DNA from: CAVUFH01 sp963740835
GTDB taxonomy: Bacteria > Actinomycetota > Acidimicrobiia > IMCC26256 > PALSA-610
Assembly: GCA_963740835.1 (NCBI GenBank)
Contig: CAVUFH010000003.1
Coordinates: 1,302,001 to 1,366,000, forward strand
Length of the DNA stretch: 64,000 bases
Direction: 5' to 3'
In this document: in pieces, positions 59,693-64,000 of the stretch
Layout of the letters: each line of letters begins with the position of its first letter
Numbering within the stretch: position 1 is the first letter of the stretch
Program-made: the position numbers and the translations under genes
The notes under the pieces: model-generated
What the model was told of the DNA's origin: nothing
The model's database searches: none
What the model saw: the letters and a program-made list of their open reading frames with translations, nothing else

Positions 59693-59842
59693 TCAATTCC
59701 GAGGCGGCGCGGTTGGCCCTCGTCGATGTCGCGCGCGGAACTGTGCGAGCCGCGGGCGGGCGGTCAGCACGATGACGCTGCTCACCGAGGCCACGGAAAC
59801 GAGCATCTCCTCGACCGGTATTCCGGCAATGTGCGCAAGCAT
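59693..59842 (-). CDS. Small membrane protein (MLAHIAGIPVEE type), 49 aa
   Basis: A 49-aa protein starting MLAHIAGIPVEEMLVSVASVS, then SVIVLTARPRLAQFRARHRR. It has one hydrophobic helix and a basic tail. The LAHIAGIPVEE opening is a recurring feature of very small actinobacterial membrane proteins, which is the main reason to call it. Function unknown. The surrounding 300 bp (59650-59960) otherwise shows no gene. Confidence 0.5.
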   Translation of the reverse strand: MLAHIAGIPVEEMLVSVASVSSVIVLTARPRLAQFRARHRRGPTAPPRN

Positions 59843-59960
59843 TCGCGGCTCCGGGTTGGTGCGGGAACTCGCCTCGATATGACCGGCCGGCGGATCGGAA
59901 CTCACCGCTCGGGGCAGGTGCGCGCTTGAGTGCTGCAACTGCTGCCCGTACGCTCCGCCG

Positions 59961-60233
59961 ATGGGTGCGGGCCGCGCGCGAGCGGTGCTCGATCAGGTCG
60001 ATGCAATCGCCGACGTGGTGCGGGGCGGAGCGGCCGAGTCCGAGCGACTCGGCTGTCTCTCTCCGGCCGTCGTCGACTCGCTGCGCGACGCGCGGCTGTT
60101 CCACATGTTCGTGGGGTCCGATTTCGACGGCCTCGACCTGACGATCCCCGAGTCCATCGAGGTGATGCATCGAAGAGGTGCGCGAACAGGACCTCTACGT
60201 GATGCGGCCCGAACGTCTGCAGCTCGTGCGTGA
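59961..60233 (+). pseudogene. Acyl-CoA dehydrogenase N-terminal fragment
   Basis: About 68 residues (VLDQVDAIADVVRGGAAESERLGCLSPAVVDSLRDARLFHMFVGSDF, DGLDLTIPESIEVMH) match the N-terminus of HsaA-like acyl-CoA dehydrogenases or flavin monooxygenases. The frame then runs into unrelated sequence; in the +1 frame from 60171 IEEVREQDLYVMRPERLQLV continues to a stop at 60240. This looks like a deletion junction. The remaining 300-odd residues are missing, so it is not a functional enzyme. Confidence 0.65.
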
Positions 60234-60281
60234 ACGACGCGCGTGCGCGTGAAGAGACGTTCCGATCCGAACGGAGACGCC

Positions 60282-61907
60282 ATGTCGATCTCGTACGCGG
60301 CCGGCACCGGCCCGCAAGCGCTCCTCGGCGAGACGATCGGCGCGAACCTCGACCGCACCGTCGCCGCATTCCCTGATCGTGACGCGCTCGTCGTCCCGTT
60401 CCAGGAAGTGCGATACACGTACCGGCAGTTCGGCGCCGAGGTGGACCGCGTTGCGCGTGCGCTCTTCGCGTCGGGGCTGGCGCGCGGTGATCGGGTAGGC
60501 ATCTGGAGCCCGAACTGTGCGCAGTGGGTCGTGCTCCAGTATGCGACGGCCAAGATCGGCGTCATCCTCGTCAACATCAATCCCGCGTATCGCGCGCACG
60601 AGCTCGCCTATGTGCTCGAGCAATCGGGGTGCCGGATGCTCGTGGCCGCCACGGATTTCAAGGGGAGCGACTACCGCGCGATGGTCGAAGAGGTGCGACC
60701 GCGCCTCCCGCGCCTCGAGCGCGTGATCTTCCTCGAAACCGAGAATTGGGAACAGCTCACCGCGGGTGCGGCGGCGGTCGAGGCCGCCGCCGTCGACCGG
60801 CGCTCGGCCGAGCTCACGTTCGACGATCCGATCAACATCCAGTACACGAGCGGTACCACGGGCTTCCCCAAAGGGGCGACGCTCAGCCATCACAACATCC
60901 TCAACAACGGCTTCTTCGTCGGTGAGGGATGCGGGTACACGGCCGCCGACCGCGTCTGCATCCCGGTGCCGCTCTACCACTGCTTCGGCATGGTCCTCGG
61001 GAACCTCGCGTGCACGTCGCACGGCGCCGCGATGGTGCTGCCGGCGCCCGGCTTCGAGCCGCGTGCCACCCTCGAGGTGGTCGCCACGGAACGCTGCACG
61101 AGCCTGTACGGCGTGCCCACGATGTTCATCGCCGAGCTCGGGCTCGCCGACTTCGCCACGTTCGACTTGTCGTCGTTGCGCACCGGGATCATGGCCGGCG
61201 CGCCGTGCCCGATCGAGGTGATGAAGCGCTGCGTGTCCGAGATGCACATGGAAGAGGTGACGATCGCGTACGGCATGACCGAGACGTCACCCGTGTCGAC
61301 GCTGACGGCTCTGGACGACCCGATCGACCAGCGCGTCGGCACCGTCGGACGCGTGCTCCCGCACGTCGAGATCAAGATCGTCGAGCCCGGCGCGGGAACG
61401 ACGGTCGCGCGGGGTGACGCGGGCGAGCTCTGCACGCGCGGCTACTCCGTGATGCTCGGATACTGGAACGACCCGGAGCGCACGACCGAGGCGATCGACG
61501 CCGCGCGCTGGATGCACACCGGCGACCTCGCCGTCATGGACGATGACGGCTACGTGCAGATCGTCGGCCGGATCAAGGACATGATCATCCGGGGCGGTGA
61601 GAACGTGTACCCGCGCGAGATCGAGGAGTTCCTGTACGCCCATCCCGCGGTCACCGATGTGCAGGTGATCGGTGTACCCGACGCGCGCTACGGCGAAGAG
61701 ATCATGGCGTGGATCCAGGTGACCGAAGGCGCGACGCTCACGACCGAGGACGTCGCCGAGTTCTGTCGCGATCGCATCGCTCACTACAAGGTTCCCCGCT
61801 ACGTGCAGGTGACCGACGAGTTCCCGATGACCGTCACCGGCAAGATTCAGAAGTACCTGCTGCGTGAGCGCGCAATCGAACTGCTCGGGTTGCACACGAG
61901 CGCGTAG
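60282..61907 (+). CDS. Acyl-CoA synthetase (AMP-forming ligase)
   Basis: A 541-aa ANL-family ligase. The P-loop is INIQYTSGTTGFPKGATLSHHN; other core motifs are YGMTETSP, WMHTGDLAVMDDDGYVQIVGRIKDMIIRGGENVYPREIEEFL and the C-terminal catalytic Lys region PMTVTGKIQKYLLRE. It activates a carboxylic acid, probably a fatty or aromatic acid, to the CoA thioester. ATG 60282 is used, with ACGGAGAC 6 bp upstream. Follows the dehydrogenase fragment, suggesting a former operon. Confidence 0.94.
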   Translation: MSISYAAGTGPQALLGETIGANLDRTVAAFPDRDALVVPFQEVRYTYRQFGAEVDRVARALFASGLARGDRVGIWSPNCAQWVVLQYATAKIGVILVNINPAYRAHELAYVLEQSGCRMLVAATDFKGSDYRAMVEEVRPRLPRLERVIFLETENWEQLTAGAAAVEAAAVDRRSAELTFDDPINIQYTSGTTGFPKGATLSHHNILNNGFFVGEGCGYTAADRVCIPVPLYHCFGMVLGNLACTSHGAAMVLPAPGFEPRATLEVVATERCTSLYGVPTMFIAELGLADFATFDLSSLRTGIMAGAPCPIEVMKRCVSEMHMEEVTIAYGMTETSPVSTLTALDDPIDQRVGTVGRVLPHVEIKIVEPGAGTTVARGDAGELCTRGYSVMLGYWNDPERTTEAIDAARWMHTGDLAVMDDDGYVQIVGRIKDMIIRGGENVYPREIEEFLYAHPAVTDVQVIGVPDARYGEEIMAWIQVTEGATLTTEDVAEFCRDRIAHYKVPRYVQVTDEFPMTVTGKIQKYLLRERAIELLGLHTSA

Positions 61908-61997
61908 CCGTCACCGACGCGTTTGGCCGCCTTCTTGGCGTCGGGTCGCGGAATGAGATGGCGGAAACCGGCGATGATCCGCCGTATCGTGCGCCCG

Positions 61998-64000
61998 ATG
62001 ACCTCGAGCGACGCAGTGGCGTGGCGAACCGACCCCCTCGCGTTGCTCGACGCGGTGGTCGGGGGGATCGGTGGTGAACGGCGCGCGGGTCAGCACGAGC
62101 TCACGGCCGCGGTCGCCGACGCGATCGCGCGCGGTCATCACCTCGTCGCCGAAGCCCCGACCGGATCGGGCAAGAGCTTGGCGTACCTCGTGCCCGCGGT
62201 CGCGTCCGGGTTGAAGGTCGTCGTCGCGACGTCGACGATCGCGCTACAGCGCCAGCTCGTCGGCAAGGACCTGCCGGCGCTGGCCGAACACGGCGGCATC
62301 AAGTTCTCCTACGCGCTACTCAAAGGCCGCTCGAACTACCTGTGCCGCGCCAAGCTGCGGGCCTCGGAGTCGCCGGATGCGTTGTTCGAAGTGCCGGTCG
62401 GACCCGACTTCGGCCGCCAGCAGGCCCGCCTGCGGAAGTTCGCCGAACGGTCCGACACCGGCGATCGGGCCGAGCTCGAACACGAGATCAACGCGGCCGC
62501 GTGGTCCGCCGTCAGTTGCACGAGCGTCGAGTGCCCGGGCAGATCCGAGTGCGCCGACGGGGCCGAGTGCTTCGCCGAGCGGGCGCGCGATCGCGCGCAC
62601 GAGGTGTCCGTGCTCGTCGTGAACCACGCGCTGTACTGCTCGCACCTTGCATCGGAGAGTCGCGTGCTGCCGGAGCACGACATCGTGATCATCGACGAAG
62701 CGCACTCCTTCGCCGACAACGCCACGAGCGCGTTTGCAGGCGACATCGCGACCGATGCCATCAGCCGCGTGAGCGGCATGTTGGCGCGCGCCGGCGCCGA
62801 CAGGACCGCGGTGGACGCACTCAATGACGCGGGACGGCGCCTGGCCGCGATCATCGACGCGCGCGAGGGCACGGTCGACGTCGCCGGCGACGAAGAGGTT
62901 GCGAGCGCGCTCGTCGCGGCCGGCGAACGGCTCGCGACCGCGAGCGCGAAGCTCGACCGCGCCGGCAACGACTACGCCAAGCGCGCCACTGGCCTCGCGC
63001 TCGGCCGGCTCGAGGTGCTGCGCCGGCTCGCCGCGCCCGGATCCGACGATGTCGTGTGGGTCGAACGGGTCGGCCGCACCCGCCGCGTGCGGATCGCGCC
63101 GATCGCGGCCGGCGAGACGATCGGGAACACGCTGCTCGCGTGTCATCCGGTGATCGCGGTGTCGGCGACCCTGGGCGGTGAGCCGCCCTTCCCCGCGCTC
63201 GCGCGCCAGATGGGGTTCCGCAGCGATGCCGAGCCGGGGGCGTGGGCCGATCACGACGACGTCGAGGCGGGCGACGGTGCCGACGACGGCCGGCCGGTCG
63301 CGCGGGCGGGCCGCGGCTACGTCGCGCTGCGGACGGCCTCGTCGTTCGACTGGCGCGGCGCAGGGGATCCTCTACGTCGCCAAGGACCTCCCCGATCCGA
63401 CGAAGGCGCGGGATGCCTGGGTCGATGCCGCCGGCGACCGCATCTGTTCCCTGGTGAACGCGGCGGGCGGCCGCGCGCTCGTGCTGTGTACGTCGCGCGC
63501 CAACGTGACGCACTTCGCGGCGATGTTGCGCGAGCGCACCCGTCACGACATCCTCGAGCAAGGCGAGCGCGATGCCGGACGCCTGGCCGAGGCGTTCATC
63601 GAGGACGAATCGTCCGTGCTCGTGGGGACGCGGTCGTTCTGGGCCGGTATCGACGCGGCCGGCGCCGCGTGCGTCCTCGTCGTGATCGATCGCATCCCGT
63701 TCCCCGCGCCGGGGGAGCCGGTGCAGGACGCGCGGCGCACGCGCGCGCAGCAGGCCGGCCTCAGCCCGTTCAATACGATCGACCTGCCTGTGGCCGCGCT
63801 CGTCCTCGCGCAGGGCACCGGCCGGCTCATCCGCACCGCGACCGATCGCGGAGTCGTCGCGGTGCTCGATCCGCGGTTGGCGACGCGCCCGTACCGCGTG
63901 CAGTTGCTCGCGGCCATGCCGCCGCTCCGACGCTCCATCGATCTCGCGGACGCGTGCGCGTTGTTGGGGGAGCTCGCGGCCGAGAGCCCCGCGCCCCGGC
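61998..64000 (+). pseudogene. DinG-family helicase, frameshifted at about 63356, 3' end cut
   Basis: An XPD/DinG-type ATP-dependent DNA helicase with an iron-sulfur cluster. Walker A is VAEAPTGSGKSLAYLVPAV, the DEAH box VIIDEAHSFADN, and Cys residues in SNYLCRAKL and SCTSVECPGRSECADGAEC supply the cluster. At TGGCGCGGCGCAG the frame shifts by one extra base; the second half (QGILYVAKDLPDPT, VLVGTRSFWAGIDAAG, QGTGRLIRTATDRG) is intact and reaches the window edge. The shift may be a consensus error. The 90-bp gap to the ligase shows nothing notable. Confidence 0.85.

Overview
The window is about 68% GC by eye and gene-dense on both strands, with many GTG starts and ATGA/GTGA stop-start overlaps. 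Gene content points to a free-living, aerobic actinomycete, most plausibly a soil or water Acidimicrobiia-type lineage: a WhiB regulator, F420-type LLM and split-barrel oxidoreductases, MMPL transporters, two P450s, egtB/egtD for ergothioneine, and small actinobacterial families (DUF6457, DUF2277, DUF6941). The taxonomic call is inference; there is no rRNA or tRNA here.

Layout. 1-11.7 kb: two TetR/cytochrome P450 modules, a sulfatase, hotdog thioesterases, a Rieske ferredoxin, and a pair made of an NrtR-type Nudix regulator and a nucleotidyltransferase-NYN RNase fusion. 11.7-21 kb: FAD oxidase, GlxA-type regulator, rhodanese, MMPL exporter, phytanoyl-CoA dioxygenase-like protein, PadR regulator and nucleosidase. 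21.1-21.2 kb: a tandem 44-bp hairpin repeat between convergent genes. 22.2-28 kb: a structured leader followed by egtB-egtD, a DUF1214 protein, a DegT-fold enzyme with His in place of the PLP lysine, and a metal-site-degenerate MBL protein. 28-40 kb: second MBL protein and TetR, a GGDEF/EAL sensor, an oxoamine synthase-TPR-MFS operon, a fatty acid hydroxylase and an alpha/beta hydrolase. 40-47 kb: WhiB, a sigma factor with a membrane partner, F420-type and GIY-YIG proteins, and a cNMP-thioredoxin-TrxR-like fusion. 47.2-49.3 kb: an IS110 element inside an isocitrate lyase/PEP mutase family gene; its ends and all four guide segments of a bridge (seek) RNA can be read directly. 49.3-64 kb: DUF2277, MMPL, acyl-CoA dehydrogenase, thioesterase, zinc alcohol dehydrogenase, amidase, a sigma factor coupled to a chimeric VOC protein, aminotransferase, acyl-CoA ligase and a DinG-type helicase that runs off the edge.

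Theme and caveat. The enzymes fit catabolism of lipids, sterols or xenobiotics (P450s, Rieske ferredoxin, hotdog thioesterases, acyl-CoA ligase and dehydrogenase) plus thiol redox protection. At least seven genes, including the normally indispensable whiB and a dinG-type helicase, carry single 1- or 2-nt frameshifts. Three are losses of one CG unit from a CG run and several others sit in G or C runs. This looks more like consensus error than gene decay, so most 'pseudogene' labels here are provisional. The IS110 disruption is real structure.
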